A stretch of 64,000 bases of DNA from Streptomyces sp. F001 (lineage in GTDB: Bacteria; Actinomycetota; Actinomycetes; Streptomycetales; Streptomycetaceae): positions 1-64,000 of the forward strand of contig NZ_QZWF01000041.1 in the NCBI RefSeq assembly GCF_004187715.1, given 5' to 3'. Both the position numbers and the translations under genes were made by a program. The notes under the pieces are model-generated. The model saw nothing but the letters and a program-made list of their open reading frames with translations, ran no database searches and was not told where the DNA came from. Below are positions 52,394 to 61,644 of the stretch, piece by piece. The first letter of the stretch is position 1. Each line of letters starts with the position of its first letter.

Positions 52394-53884
52394 TCAGGAC
52401 GTGCCCGGACGGCGCACGATGCGCTTCAGCAGCGGCCAGGCCAGCAGTACGACGACCACCGCGTACACCGTCACCGCGAACGGCGTGTCGACCAGACCGG
52501 AGACGCTGCCGTCGCTGATCTGCAGGGCGCGGCGGAGCTGCTGCTCGGCGTTCGGGCCGAGGATGACCCCGATGACGGCGGGCAGCACGGGGAGGCCGTA
52601 GCGGCGCATACCGAACCCGATCAGGCCGATGACCAGCAGGATCACCAGGTCGACGACCTCGCCGCCCACCGCGTAGGCGCCGACCGCGGCGAAGAACAGG
52701 ATCCCCGCGTAGAGGTACGGCCGCGGAATGCGCAGCAGTTTCGCCCAGACCGGCGCGAGCGGCAGGTTCAGGGCGAGCAGCAGCACCATGCCGACGAACA
52801 GGGAGGCGATCAGGCCCCACACCAGCTCGGGTTCGCGTTCGAACAGCAGCGGGCCGGGCTGGATGCCGTACTGCTGGAACGCGGCGAGCATGACCGCCGC
52901 GACCGCGGTGGTGGGCAGGCCCAGGGTCAGCATCGACACCAGCGTGCCCGCCGCGGAGGCCGATGCGGCGGACTCCGGTCCGGCGACGCCCTCGATCGCG
53001 CCCTTGCCCCACTCGTCCTTGTGCTTCGACAGGCGCTTCTCCGTGACGTACGACAGGAAGGTGGGGATCTCCGCGCCGCCCGCCGGGATCGCCCCGAAGG
53101 GGAAGCCGATGAACGGGCCGCGCAGCCAGGACTTCCAGGTCCGCCGCACATCGCCGCGTCCCAGCCAGGGGCGGCCGACCGGGATCGCCTCGCCGGGCCT
53201 GCGCCGCAGGTGGGCGGCGACCCACAGGGCCTCGCCGATGGCGAAGAGGCCGACCGCGACGATCACGACGTCGATGCCGTCGGCGAGTTGGAGCGATCCG
53301 AAGGTGAGCCGCTGCTGCCCGGTCATCTGGTCCAGACCGACCAGGCCGAGGGTGAGGCCGATCAGCAGAGAGGCGAGCCCGCGGATGCGGGACGAGCCGA
53401 GCACGGAGGTCACCGCGATGAAGGCGAGGACCATGATGGCGAAGTAGTCCGGGGCACCGATGTCGACGGCGAGTTCGGCGACCGTGGGGGCGAGCGCGAC
53501 CAGCAGGATCGTGCCGACCATGCCGCCGGCGAAGTGACCGATGGCGGCGGCCGCCAGCGCCTGTGCGCCGCGCCCTGCCTTGGCCATCGGGTTGCCTTCC
53601 ATGGCGGCGACCACGGCGGCGCTCTCTCCGGGGGTGTTGAGCAGGATCGACGTCGTCGAGCCGCCGAACATGGCGCCGTAGTAGATGCCCGCGAACATGA
53701 TGAACGCGCCGATGGGATCCAGCCCGTACGTCACCGGGAGCAGCAGCGCCACCGCCATGGCCGGTCCGATGCCGGGCAGTACGCCGATCGCGGTGCCGAG
53801 GAGCACGCCGAGGGCGGCCCAGAGGAGGTTGAGCGGCGTCAGTGCCGTACCGAAGCCGTCCAGAAGGGAGTTGAGGGCGTCCAT
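52394..53884 (-). CDS. tctA: Tripartite tricarboxylate transporter, large membrane subunit TctA
   Basis: A 496-residue permease with about a dozen hydrophobic segments. GVLPGIGPAMAVALLLPVTYGLDPIGAFIMFAGIYYGAMFGGSTTSILLNTPGE and FGAIPAGGAEIPTFLSYVTEKRLSK are TctA repeats. It carries citrate or a related tricarboxylate with TctB and the binding protein TctC. It is last in the tctCBA operon, 1 bp after tctB, and convergent with the BrkB gene. Confidence 0.94.
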   Translation of the reverse strand: MDALNSLLDGFGTALTPLNLLWAALGVLLGTAIGVLPGIGPAMAVALLLPVTYGLDPIGAFIMFAGIYYGAMFGGSTTSILLNTPGESAAVVAAMEGNPMAKAGRGAQALAAAAIGHFAGGMVGTILLVALAPTVAELAVDIGAPDYFAIMVLAFIAVTSVLGSSRIRGLASLLIGLTLGLVGLDQMTGQQRLTFGSLQLADGIDVVIVAVGLFAIGEALWVAAHLRRRPGEAIPVGRPWLGRGDVRRTWKSWLRGPFIGFPFGAIPAGGAEIPTFLSYVTEKRLSKHKDEWGKGAIEGVAGPESAASASAAGTLVSMLTLGLPTTAVAAVMLAAFQQYGIQPGPLLFEREPELVWGLIASLFVGMVLLLALNLPLAPVWAKLLRIPRPYLYAGILFFAAVGAYAVGGEVVDLVILLVIGLIGFGMRRYGLPVLPAVIGVILGPNAEQQLRRALQISDGSVSGLVDTPFAVTVYAVVVVLLAWPLLKRIVRRPGTS

Positions 53885-53885
53885 C

Positions 53886-54425
53886 TCAGAGCACTCCCAT
53901 CAGGGGGCCGCCGGGCAGCGGCACTCCGAGCAGGTTGTTGAACACGACGTAGGTGACGAGGGAGAGGCCGGCCGCGAGGAGCGGGTCACGGTCGGTGTGG
54001 CGGCTGCCGAGCGCGAAGGCGGCTCCCCAGAAGAGGAGGGCGCCCGCGATGGGGAAGCCGAGGGGTTCGATCAGGACGGCGGCGCCCAGGAAGACTCCGG
54101 CGAGCAGCAGCACGGTGCGCCAGTCGGCGGGTTCGGACAGGTCGATGTCCTCGCCGGTCTCTGCCTGACCGCGGCCGCCGCGCAGGACGTCCACGGCGAG
54201 CAGGGCGGCGATGAGCAGCAGCCCGGCGCCCACGACGATCGGTACGGTCTTCGGTCCGACGGGCCCGCGCTGGGCGATGTCGACGTCCATGGTGAGGGCG
54301 TCGGTCAGCACCAGCACGCCGAGGGCCAGCAGCAGGACGCAGACGCCGAGTTCGGAGTGCTCGCGCAGCCAGGAGCGGTGCGCCGGCGCGGGCGCCGGAG
54401 GGGTGTCGGTGGTCTGCGTCGTCAC
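53886..54425 (-). CDS. tctB: Tripartite tricarboxylate transporter, small membrane subunit TctB
   Basis: A 179-residue protein with four hydrophobic helices (LGVCVLLLALGVLVLTDAL, VPIVVGAGLLLIAALLAVDVL, WRTVLLLAGVFLGAAVLIEPLGF, AAGLSLVTYVVFNNLLGVPLP). This is the TctB size and topology. The GTG start at 54425 overlaps the tctC stop by 4 bp. It works with TctA in the membrane. Confidence 0.9.
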   Translation of the reverse strand: MTTQTTDTPPAPAPAHRSWLREHSELGVCVLLLALGVLVLTDALTMDVDIAQRGPVGPKTVPIVVGAGLLLIAALLAVDVLRGGRGQAETGEDIDLSEPADWRTVLLLAGVFLGAAVLIEPLGFPIAGALLFWGAAFALGSRHTDRDPLLAAGLSLVTYVVFNNLLGVPLPGGPLMGVL

Positions 54426-55477
54426 AGGCCCAGCTCCTTCAGTACCGAGACCACGCGCTGGTCCTGGGCGTCCAGGAACGCGCCGAACTTCTCGCCGGTG
54501 AGGAAGGCGTCGTCCCAGCCGTTCTGCTTCAGGGACTTCTGCCACTCGGGCGAGTCGTGGAGTTCCTCGATCAGTCGGACGAGCTTGTCGCGCTCGGCGT
54601 CGGAGAGACCGGGCGGCGCGACGATGCCGCGCCAGTTGGTGAAGTTCACGTCGTAGCCCGCCTCCTGGAGTGTGGGCGCGTCGAGGCCGTCGACGCGCTC
54701 GGGGCCGGTGACCGCGAGCAGCCGCAGCTCCCCCGCCTTGATCTGGTCGAGGTACTCGCCGACGCCGGAGACACCGAAGGCGACCTTGTTGCCGAGGATC
54801 GAGGCGAGCAGTTCACCGCCGCCGTCGAAGGGGATGTAGTTGACTTCCTTCGGGGCGATGCCGGCGGCCCGCGCCATCAGCATCGGCGCGAGATGGTCGG
54901 GTCCGCCCGGCGAGGATCCGCCGCCGACGGGGAGCTTGCCGGGGTCGGCCTTCCAGGCGTCGACGAGATCGTCGATCGTCTGGTACGGGGAGTTCTTGGC
55001 GACCACGACGACGTCCTGCTCCTCGGTGAGCCGGGCGATCGGGGTGGTGTCGGCGAGGGTCTTGGGTGCGTGGTTGGAGCGGACGGCGCCGACGACGCCG
55101 AGCCCCATCGACATCGCGAGCTTGCCGTTGCCGTGCTCGCTCACCAGGCGGGTCAGGCCGACGGTGCCGCCGGCGCCGGGCAGGTTGAACACCTCGACGT
55201 TGGGCGTGAGCCCGGCGTCCTCGGCGTTCTTCGCGGCCGTGCGGGCCGTGATGTCGTAGCCGCCGCCGGGCGTGTTGGGGACCATGAAGCGCAGTCCCGG
55301 GATCTGTGTGCCGGTCTCGGCGCCGCTGCCGGTGCTCAGCAGGGGCGGTCCCAGGAGCAGGAGTACGGCGGCCCCGAGCAGGGCGAGGGGGGTGCGCAGG
55401 CGCACTGGTGCCACCACCTGTCGGTTCGTGGATGCGGTTCGGGAAGGCCCTGTGGGGGAGGGTGATGTGGGCCACAT
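54422..55477 (-). CDS. tctC: Tripartite tricarboxylate transporter substrate-binding protein TctC
   Basis: A 351-residue exported binding protein. A signal peptide (RLRTPLALLGAAVLLLLGPPLLSTGSG) precedes the Bug/TctC fold: LRFMVPNTPGGGYDITARTAAKNAEDAGL, NLPGAGGTVGLTRLV, DLVDAWKADPGKLPVGGGSSPGGPDHL and VTGPERVDGLDAPTLQEAGYDV. The start could be ATG 55477 or a later GTG just before the signal. It is first in tctCBA and divergent from the sensor kinase, as usual for citrate-type regulation. Confidence 0.92.
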   Translation of the reverse strand: MWPTSPSPTGPSRTASTNRQVVAPVRLRTPLALLGAAVLLLLGPPLLSTGSGAETGTQIPGLRFMVPNTPGGGYDITARTAAKNAEDAGLTPNVEVFNLPGAGGTVGLTRLVSEHGNGKLAMSMGLGVVGAVRSNHAPKTLADTTPIARLTEEQDVVVVAKNSPYQTIDDLVDAWKADPGKLPVGGGSSPGGPDHLAPMLMARAAGIAPKEVNYIPFDGGGELLASILGNKVAFGVSGVGEYLDQIKAGELRLLAVTGPERVDGLDAPTLQEAGYDVNFTNWRGIVAPPGLSDAERDKLVRLIEELHDSPEWQKSLKQNGWDDAFLTGEKFGAFLDAQDQRVVSVLKELGL

Positions 55478-55609
55478 GGTGCCTGCGTGTCGACGGTCTG
55501 TCTCGCTTCCGGAACCAACGGAGGTTTTGGTCTTTGTGTCAGCGCCCGGGTTGCCGACCGATCTCTTTCCTCCGGCGCAGGTGGACGCCATGATGAGGCA
55601 GCCCCGTCC

Positions 55610-57292
55610 GTGAGCCCTCCGCTGTCAGAGATCGAGTCCGTCGTGGTCGCCACCTTCCGTCGCCAGACCCTTGCAGGCGAGATGCTGGTGCTTCAGCTCG
55701 CCATCGTCGTGGTGGTGCTGCTGGCGGTCGCCGCGGTCTCGCTCGCCCAGTCGGAGGCGACCTTCAACCGGGTCGAGGGCCGCCGGGTGAGCGCGCTGGC
55801 GGAGCAGTTGGCCGCCAATCCCCTGGTGCGCAGCCAGCTCGTGGCGCCGCTGCCGCTTCAGGCCCTGGCGCCACTGGTCAACTCCACGCAGGCCCAGTCC
55901 GGGGTGACCTCGGTGACGGTGGCCGGCGCGGACGGCCGGATCGTCAGTTCCACGGACCCCACCGTGATCGGCGACGCGCTGCCGCTGGGCGAGGGCGCCG
56001 TCGTGGGGCGCGGCTGGTCGGGGGAGCTGGAGGTGGACGGCGTACGGGAACTCGTGGCGCAGGTGCCGGTGCTCGGGGCCACGCGGGAGAACCTCGGGCG
56101 GCAGCTGGGCACGGTGATGATCGGCGAGGCCTCTCCGACGGTGTGGCAGCGGCTCAGCGGTGCCTCCTCCTATCTGCTCGCCTACCTGGGCGTCGCCAGC
56201 GGTCTCGGTCTGGCCGGCTCCCTGCTGCTGGCCCGGCGGGTCAAACGGCAGACCCTCGGCCTGGAGCCGCGCGAGATCACCGGGCTGGCCGAGCATCGTG
56301 AGGCGATGCTGTACGGGATCGCCGAGGGCGTCGTCGCCCTGGACCCGCAGCACCGGCTCACCCTGGTGAACGAGATGGGCCGGCGCCTGCTCGGCCTGCC
56401 CGAGGACTGCGTGGGCCGGAGCCTGGCCGACCTGGGCATCGAGGGGCGACTGCGGGACGTGCTGGCCGGAGACCTTCAGGGCCCGGCCGACAAGCGCGAC
56501 GAAGTCGTCATCCGGCACGACCGGGTCCTGGTGATGAACCGAATGACGGTGACCAAGGACGGCCGGCTCCTCGGCTCGGTCACCACGCTGCGGGACCGCA
56601 CCGAACTGGCCCGGCTGGAGCGGGAGATCGGCTCCTTCCGCAGTTCCTCGGAGTTGCTGCGCGCGCAGGCGCACGAGTTCGCCAACCAGCTGCACACCAT
56701 CTCCGGGCTGATCCAGATCGGGGAACAGGACGAGGTGGTGCGCTACATCCGCGCGCTGCACCAGCGCCGCCAGTCGCTGGACGTCACGCTCAGCCGCCGG
56801 GTGCGCGACACGGCCGTGGCCGCCCTGCTCATGGCCAAGTCCTCACAGGCCGCCGAACGCAAGGTCCGCCTGCGGATCTCGGACGACACCGCACTCGGCC
56901 GGCTCGCCCCGGAGGACGCCGCCGATGTGGCCACGGTGGTCGGCAACCTCGTCGACAACGCCGTGGACGCGGCCGCGGCGGGCGACGGCGGTGACCGCGG
57001 AGCCTGGGTCGAGGTCGAACTGCGGCAGGACGCCTCCACCGTCGAGATCGCGGTACGGGACTCCGGGCCCGGTGTTGCGCCCGACCTCGCGCGGGAGGTG
57101 TTCTCGCACGGTTTCACCACCAAGGCCGCCCAGAAGGGCGAGCGGGGCATCGGCCTGGCGCTGACCCGGCTGGTCTGCGAGCGGCACGGCGGCGAGATCT
57201 CGGTGACCAACACCCCCGACGGTGCCCTGTTCACCGCACGCATGACCGTCAGCCACCTCACCGACACGGTGGCGGAAGGAGCGGGCCGATGA
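55610..57292 (+). CDS. CitA/DcuS-family sensor histidine kinase
   Basis: A 560-residue kinase. The first membrane helix is at about 24-44, then an extracytoplasmic PDC-like sensor (PTVIGDALPLGEGAVVGRGWSGELEV), a second helix (about 180-203), a PAS domain, DHp with AHEFANQLHTISGLIQIG and HATPase boxes VGNLVDNAVDAAA, DSGPGVAPDL and GERGIGLALTRLV. The missing strict H-E box with HEFxNxLHxxxG is normal for CitA-type kinases. It starts at GTG 55610, and its stop overlaps the regulator. It likely senses a carboxylate and controls tctCBA. Confidence 0.92.
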   Translation: MSPPLSEIESVVVATFRRQTLAGEMLVLQLAIVVVVLLAVAAVSLAQSEATFNRVEGRRVSALAEQLAANPLVRSQLVAPLPLQALAPLVNSTQAQSGVTSVTVAGADGRIVSSTDPTVIGDALPLGEGAVVGRGWSGELEVDGVRELVAQVPVLGATRENLGRQLGTVMIGEASPTVWQRLSGASSYLLAYLGVASGLGLAGSLLLARRVKRQTLGLEPREITGLAEHREAMLYGIAEGVVALDPQHRLTLVNEMGRRLLGLPEDCVGRSLADLGIEGRLRDVLAGDLQGPADKRDEVVIRHDRVLVMNRMTVTKDGRLLGSVTTLRDRTELARLEREIGSFRSSSELLRAQAHEFANQLHTISGLIQIGEQDEVVRYIRALHQRRQSLDVTLSRRVRDTAVAALLMAKSSQAAERKVRLRISDDTALGRLAPEDAADVATVVGNLVDNAVDAAAAGDGGDRGAWVEVELRQDASTVEIAVRDSGPGVAPDLAREVFSHGFTTKAAQKGERGIGLALTRLVCERHGGEISVTNTPDGALFTARMTVSHLTDTVAEGAGR

Positions 57293-58002
57293 CCAGTACG
57301 ACGGAATCGTCCGGTACGGCGGACGCGATCGACGTCCTCGTGGTCGACGACGACTTCATGGTGGCCCGGGTCCATCGCACCTTCGTCGAACGGGTCCCGC
57401 AGTTCCGGGTCGTCGGCGTCGCCAGCAGCGGCGAGCAGGCCATCGACGCCGTGGACGAACTGCGCCCCGACCTCGTGCTGCTCGACCTGTACCTGCCGGA
57501 CGTCTTCGGCCTGGACGTCATCCCACGGCTGCGCACCTCCGGTCACGACTGCGACGTCATGGTCATCAGTGCCGCGCGGGAGGCGGACACGGTGCGCGGC
57601 GCCGTACGGCACGGCGTGGTCGACTACCTCCTCAAGCCCTTCGAGTTCGAGGACCTGCGGGCCCGCCTGGAGCGCTACGTCGCCCAGCGCGGCCGCCTGC
57701 TGGCCACCGTCGTACGCGGTCAGGCCGATGTGGACCGGGTCCTGGCCGGGGCGAGTGCACCGGCGCCGACCGGCGGTGCGCTGCCCAAGGGGATGAGCGT
57801 CGAGACCGCCGACCTGGTCGAACGCGCCCTGCGCTCCGCCGACGGCACGCTCTCGGCCACCGAGTGCGCCTCCCTGACCGGCGTCTCCCGGGTGAGCGCG
57901 CGCCGTTATCTGGAGTACTTCCACACGACCGGCACCGCCGAGGTGTCGCTGCGGTACGGGGTGGCAGGGCGGCCCGAGCGGCGGTACAGCTGGCGGGCGT
58001 GA
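57289..58002 (+). CDS. CitB/DcuR-family response regulator
   Basis: A 237-residue regulator. The receiver domain has acidic DDDF at 20-23, phosphoacceptor Asp66 (LLDLYLPD) and Lys116 (LLKPFEF). The C-terminal part has a helix-turn-helix, SATECASLTGVSRVSARRYLEYFHTTG, and the ending YGVAGRPERRYSWR typical of the CitB group. It overlaps the kinase by 4 bp (ATGA). The expected target is the divergent tctCBA promoter. Confidence 0.93.
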   Translation: MTSTTESSGTADAIDVLVVDDDFMVARVHRTFVERVPQFRVVGVASSGEQAIDAVDELRPDLVLLDLYLPDVFGLDVIPRLRTSGHDCDVMVISAAREADTVRGAVRHGVVDYLLKPFEFEDLRARLERYVAQRGRLLATVVRGQADVDRVLAGASAPAPTGGALPKGMSVETADLVERALRSADGTLSATECASLTGVSRVSARRYLEYFHTTGTAEVSLRYGVAGRPERRYSWRA

Positions 58003-58101
58003 GGCGCGCACCCGAGCGGGTTGGCCCCCGGGGTGCAGGGCACTCGGAGGCAGCGGCGGGAGTCATCCGGAACCGCCGAAGCCACGCTGGAGGCGATGGA
58101 C

Positions 58102-58665
58102 ATGGCACATGGTGGAAACGTCATCGACGAGCTGGTGACCGATCACCGGGAGGTCGAGGAGCTCTTCGGCCGGATCGAGGCGCTGCCGCCCGGTGACAAG
58201 GACCGCAAGCTCCACGCCGACCAGGTCACCATGGAGCTGGTACGGCACTCGGTGGCCGAGGAGGCCTATCTCTACCCCGCGGTCCGGGAGCACGTGCCGG
58301 ACGGGGACGCCCTGGCCGACAAGGAGATCGAGGACCATTCCAGGGCCGAACAGCTGATGAAGGACCTGGAGAGCTGCGATGCGGACGATCCGGAGTTCAA
58401 CCGCCTCATCGGCCTGCTGATGAGTGAGATCCGCACGCACGTGGCCGACGAGGAACAGAACCTGTTCCCCAAGCTGCGCGCCGCGTGTTCGCCGCAGGCG
58501 CTCGACGACCTGGGCGACAAGGTCCGCCAGGCGAAGATGCTGGCGCCGACCCGTCCGCATCCGTCGGCCCCGGACACGCCTCCGCTGAACAAGCTGCTGG
58601 CGCCGGGTGCCGGACTGGTCGACCGGCTGCGCGACACACTGACAGGACGCGGCAAGCCGGACTGA
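58102..58665 (+). CDS. Hemerythrin-like HHE domain protein
   Basis: A 187-residue protein with an N-terminal HHE cation-binding four-helix bundle: IDELVTDHREVEELFGRIE, LVRHSVAEEAYLYPAVREH, DHSRAEQLMKDLE and EIRTHVADEEQNLFPKLR provide the His/Glu/Asp ligands of a di-iron site. It may bind O2, NO or iron. The C-terminal ~50 residues are Pro-rich. ATG 58102 has CTGGAGGCGATGGAC at good spacing; ATG 58096 is too close to the GGAGG. Confidence 0.87.
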   Translation: MAHGGNVIDELVTDHREVEELFGRIEALPPGDKDRKLHADQVTMELVRHSVAEEAYLYPAVREHVPDGDALADKEIEDHSRAEQLMKDLESCDADDPEFNRLIGLLMSEIRTHVADEEQNLFPKLRAACSPQALDDLGDKVRQAKMLAPTRPHPSAPDTPPLNKLLAPGAGLVDRLRDTLTGRGKPD

Positions 58666-58752
58666 CGACGCGGGTCGCCGCACGGGCTTCGTCACACGGG
58701 GTGGGCCCCGGACGGCCGAGGCGCCTGCCCCGGCCGTCCCACGCACGGCGTC

Positions 58753-58789
58753 ACGGCCGGGCCAGACGCCGAGCGTCTGGCCCGGCCGT
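58753..58789. terminator. Perfect 17-bp hairpin downstream of the hemerythrin gene
   Basis: ACGGCCGGGCCAGACGC (58753-58769) pairs perfectly with GCGTCTGGCCCGGCCGT (58773-58789) around the trinucleotide CGA. It lies between convergent genes and is the longest uninterrupted stem I find in the window. Confidence 0.85.
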
Positions 58790-58890
58790 CCCGCAGGCGG
58801 CGGACCCGCCGCAGCCTCGGCACCGGAGCGCCTGCGCCGCCTCAGGGCCGGCCCCGGATGCCCGCCCCCGGCGCCACCGCCACGTCGGCC

Positions 58891-59493
58891 TCAGGCGGTG
58901 AGTGCCTGTCCCGGCCCCAGGCGGTCCAGAAGGAGGGTCTGGTGCAGCTCGGCCACGGGTGCGAGCAGGTCGGGGTGTCGGAGCAGGGCAGCGGCCTGCC
59001 GGTCCTGCTCGTCGGGTGCGATCAGGCGTCGGAACTCGACCGGTGTGCCCCCGGTGTGTCCGCCGTCGGCGAGCGCGGTCACCGCAAGGCCGGCCAGCTC
59101 GGCGTCCGTGAGCAGGCAGGCCGCCCAGCTCGCCACGACCTCGTCCACCCAGGTCCGCCAGGCATCACCCTCCGGGTCCTGTCCCCCGTCCGAGTCCGCG
59201 CCGGTGATCCAGTCGAGTCGCGCCGAGCCTCCGGGCCCGGCCATCCCGACCAGCGCGGCGTCCATCTGCGTCGGATACCGCAGCCACGCCGCGACCGTCA
59301 CGGCCTGCCGTGCCTGCACCTCGCACAGGGCGGAGGCGAGGGCACCGCCGGACGCCGGGTAGGCGCGCGTCAGCCACTGGGTGGTCGCCGCGATGAGCGG
59401 GGAGAGGTCTACGAGCACTGCCGGGCCGTCCGAGGTGTTTGCGGGAAGCAGGGGGTGTGCAAACGGTAGCCCGCGGCCGGGCCGGCACCACAT
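58891..59493 (-). CDS. Uncharacterised protein (about 200 aa)
   Basis: A minus-strand frame with protein-like composition: LVDLSPLIAATTQWLTRAYPASGGALASALCEVQARQAVTVAAWLRYP, EAWRTWVDE-like GDAWRTWVDEVVASWAACLL, and DEQDRQAAALLRHPDLLAPVAELHQTLLLD. It looks cytosolic and helical. The start at 59493 is a guess; the frame is open further, into sequence of poor coding quality. I recognise no family. Confidence 0.5.
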   Translation of the reverse strand: MWCRPGRGLPFAHPLLPANTSDGPAVLVDLSPLIAATTQWLTRAYPASGGALASALCEVQARQAVTVAAWLRYPTQMDAALVGMAGPGGSARLDWITGADSDGGQDPEGDAWRTWVDEVVASWAACLLTDAELAGLAVTALADGGHTGGTPVEFRRLIAPDEQDRQAAALLRHPDLLAPVAELHQTLLLDRLGPGQALTA

Positions 59494-59693
59494 GGCCCGG
59501 ATCTCATCTGCGGCGTGGCCTCGGCCACAGATCCAGCCCGGCATGCAGGACGACCGAACTCCCCACCGGGACATCACACGGTCGCTGCACCCAGGTGGCG
59601 AGGCAGCCGACGGGGCCTTAGGAATGGGACGGAACAACGCGCGTCGCGCTTCGGCAGCGCAGGAGCGGCCGCACCTCTCCCATGGAGCCCAGG

Positions 59694-60932
59694 ATGACCA
59701 CCCGCTCTTCACCATCCCAGTCGAATCAGCCCGCCATAGCCTTCACCCAGGCGATCCCCTCGGCGGAACCGTTGTCCGGGATCATCCCGGCGATCGGCCC
59801 GGCCTCGGCCATCGGCCCAGGAGCCGAGGAGAACACCGGGCCCGCCGGTCCCCCGGGACACTCCGACGACAGCACTCCCCAACTCCCCACGGCACCCCGG
59901 GCCGAGGAGGGCGCTGCGGGCGGAGGCTCGTACGGCGATCCGGGCTTCGACCTCGTCCATGCCGCCGTGAGCGCTCGGCCGCTGGAGGAAGTCGTCCAGC
60001 TCGTCACGCTGATGGAGGAGTCACCCGAGTACGCACAGACGGTCGTCGCCGTCCTGAGGGCCGTCGCGGTGACCCGCTCGGTGGACGACGTCGCCCACCT
60101 GATCGCCGAACTGACCCGGCCACCGCGTGGGGCCGACAGCGCGGACGAAACCATCCGCGCGGCGGTCGAGGGCCGGTGCGTCGAGGACGTCACACGTCTG
60201 ATGGCGTTGCTGCACCAGACGCCGTTGGAGCCGCACTGCGGACAGGCAGCGGTGCGGGCGGCCGCCACGGGCCGGCCGGTCGAGGAACTCGTGGAGCTCA
60301 TCGGACGACTGGCCCAGCAACAGGTGCGGGAACCGTACGAGGTTCAGCCGGAGCTGATATCCAGGCCCGCCGCACAGGGCACGATGGCGAGCGTCGCCCT
60401 CGCGCCCGTCCCCGAGGTGTTCCCGGTGGCGGACAGCAAACTCATCCTCGGGCTTCGCGGAAGGCGAACCGTCCGAATACGGCGCGACCGTCCCCCTGCC
60501 CCGCCCAAGAGACCTGTGTTCTGGCCGAGTTGGCTGGCCGCTGCAGCCCTCGTCGTGTGCGGCGCCGCATGCTTCCCGCTGCACCGTCAGGGCACGACCT
60601 CCAGCATCTACGTCGCCGCACTCGGGGCGTCCGGCGCGTGCGTGGTGCTGGCTGTCCTGCTGGCTCTTCGGGCCACGGTGCCGATGCTGATGGCGGGTGT
60701 GGCCCTGCCTGCGACGCTGGCGGCGGCCGGGCTGCTCGAGGGAAGGATCCACTCGGCCGGGCTGTCCCGGGCCCTGCACATCACAGTGGCGCCGCCCTGG
60801 AGCGCCGGTCTCACCGCGGTGTGCGCGTCGCTGGCCTCGCTCGCCGCGCTGCTCCTGCTGTTGATGGTGCAGGTGGCGGACCGGTACCCGGCGCCGCGAC
60901 CGGTGGCCGAGGCGAGTCGGGTCACGGAATGA
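59694..60932 (+). CDS. Repeat-containing membrane protein of unknown function
   Basis: A 412-residue protein. After a Pro/Ala/Gly-rich N-terminus (~75 residues) come four helical repeats of about 33 residues, each with a core like AAxxxRPVEEVxxLxxLL, at roughly residues 85-210. A basic linker follows (RGRRTVRIRRDRPPAPPKRP), then four hydrophobic helices to the end. The repeats are on the cytosolic side if the basic linker is inside. GGAG six bases before ATG 59694 decides the start. Function is unknown; the helical repeats suggest protein binding. Confidence 0.7.
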   Translation: MTTRSSPSQSNQPAIAFTQAIPSAEPLSGIIPAIGPASAIGPGAEENTGPAGPPGHSDDSTPQLPTAPRAEEGAAGGGSYGDPGFDLVHAAVSARPLEEVVQLVTLMEESPEYAQTVVAVLRAVAVTRSVDDVAHLIAELTRPPRGADSADETIRAAVEGRCVEDVTRLMALLHQTPLEPHCGQAAVRAAATGRPVEELVELIGRLAQQQVREPYEVQPELISRPAAQGTMASVALAPVPEVFPVADSKLILGLRGRRTVRIRRDRPPAPPKRPVFWPSWLAAAALVVCGAACFPLHRQGTTSSIYVAALGASGACVVLAVLLALRATVPMLMAGVALPATLAAAGLLEGRIHSAGLSRALHITVAPPWSAGLTAVCASLASLAALLLLLMVQVADRYPAPRPVAEASRVTE

Positions 60933-60957
60933 CCTGGCAGCTGAGGGTGGCCGATCG

Positions 60958-61413
60958 TCACGGCTCCATGAGTCCGGCGGCCACCGTCGCCCCCAGTTCC
61001 CAGCACGCCTGGATGTCGGCCCGGTCCGGCTCTCCCGTCACGGTCACCGCCTCGGCGGTACGCCGCCAGCCCAGGCCGGTCGTGATCGACTCGATGCCGC
61101 GCACCGCTCCGGTGACATCGCTGCCGCCGTGCACGTAGTAGCCGAAGGGCCTCCCCCGTGTCTCGTCGAGGCAGGGGTAGTAGACCTGGTCGAAGAAGTG
61201 CTTGAGGGCACCGGACAGGTAGCCGAGGTTCGCCGGTGTACCCAGCAGATACCCGTCGGCGGACAGTACGTCGGACGCCGTCGCGGACAGTGCCGCCCGT
61301 CGCTCGACCCGGACGTTCTCGATCTCCGGGGTCGTCGCACCGGAGATGACGGCCTCGAGCATCGCCTGACAGTTGGGCGACGGCGTGTGATGCACGATCA
61401 GCAAGGTGGTCAC
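60958..61413 (-). CDS. Flavodoxin-fold NAD(P)H-dependent FMN reductase
   Basis: A 151-residue flavodoxin-like protein. LLIVHHTPSPNCQAMLEAVISGA is the phosphate-binding loop, LLGTPANLGYLSGALKHFFDQVYYP the flavin-contacting loop, and YYVHGGSDVTGAVRGIESI a later strand. The GTG at 61413 starts the fold. It reduces or carries FMN for an unidentified partner. Confidence 0.85.
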   Translation of the reverse strand: MTTLLIVHHTPSPNCQAMLEAVISGATTPEIENVRVERRAALSATASDVLSADGYLLGTPANLGYLSGALKHFFDQVYYPCLDETRGRPFGYYVHGGSDVTGAVRGIESITTGLGWRRTAEAVTVTGEPDRADIQACWELGATVAAGLMEP

Positions 61414-61644
61414 GCCACCGAACCCTGCCGTGCCCCCGGGTACGGCCGCAAGCCGCGCACGGGTGCTCCGGCAGGACGAGGCGCTGTTCACTCCCGCTCA
61501 CCCCGATGCCGCACCGGAGCCCCGGTTGTTCCTGCACTGCCGACGGGACGGGGCGGCCGGCCGACCTGGGTCGGCTGGGCGTGGGCCGCGTTCTGCGGGA
61601 CGATGGGCTGTGGAGCCACCGCCCATCGGCGAAGGGGCTGTGAC

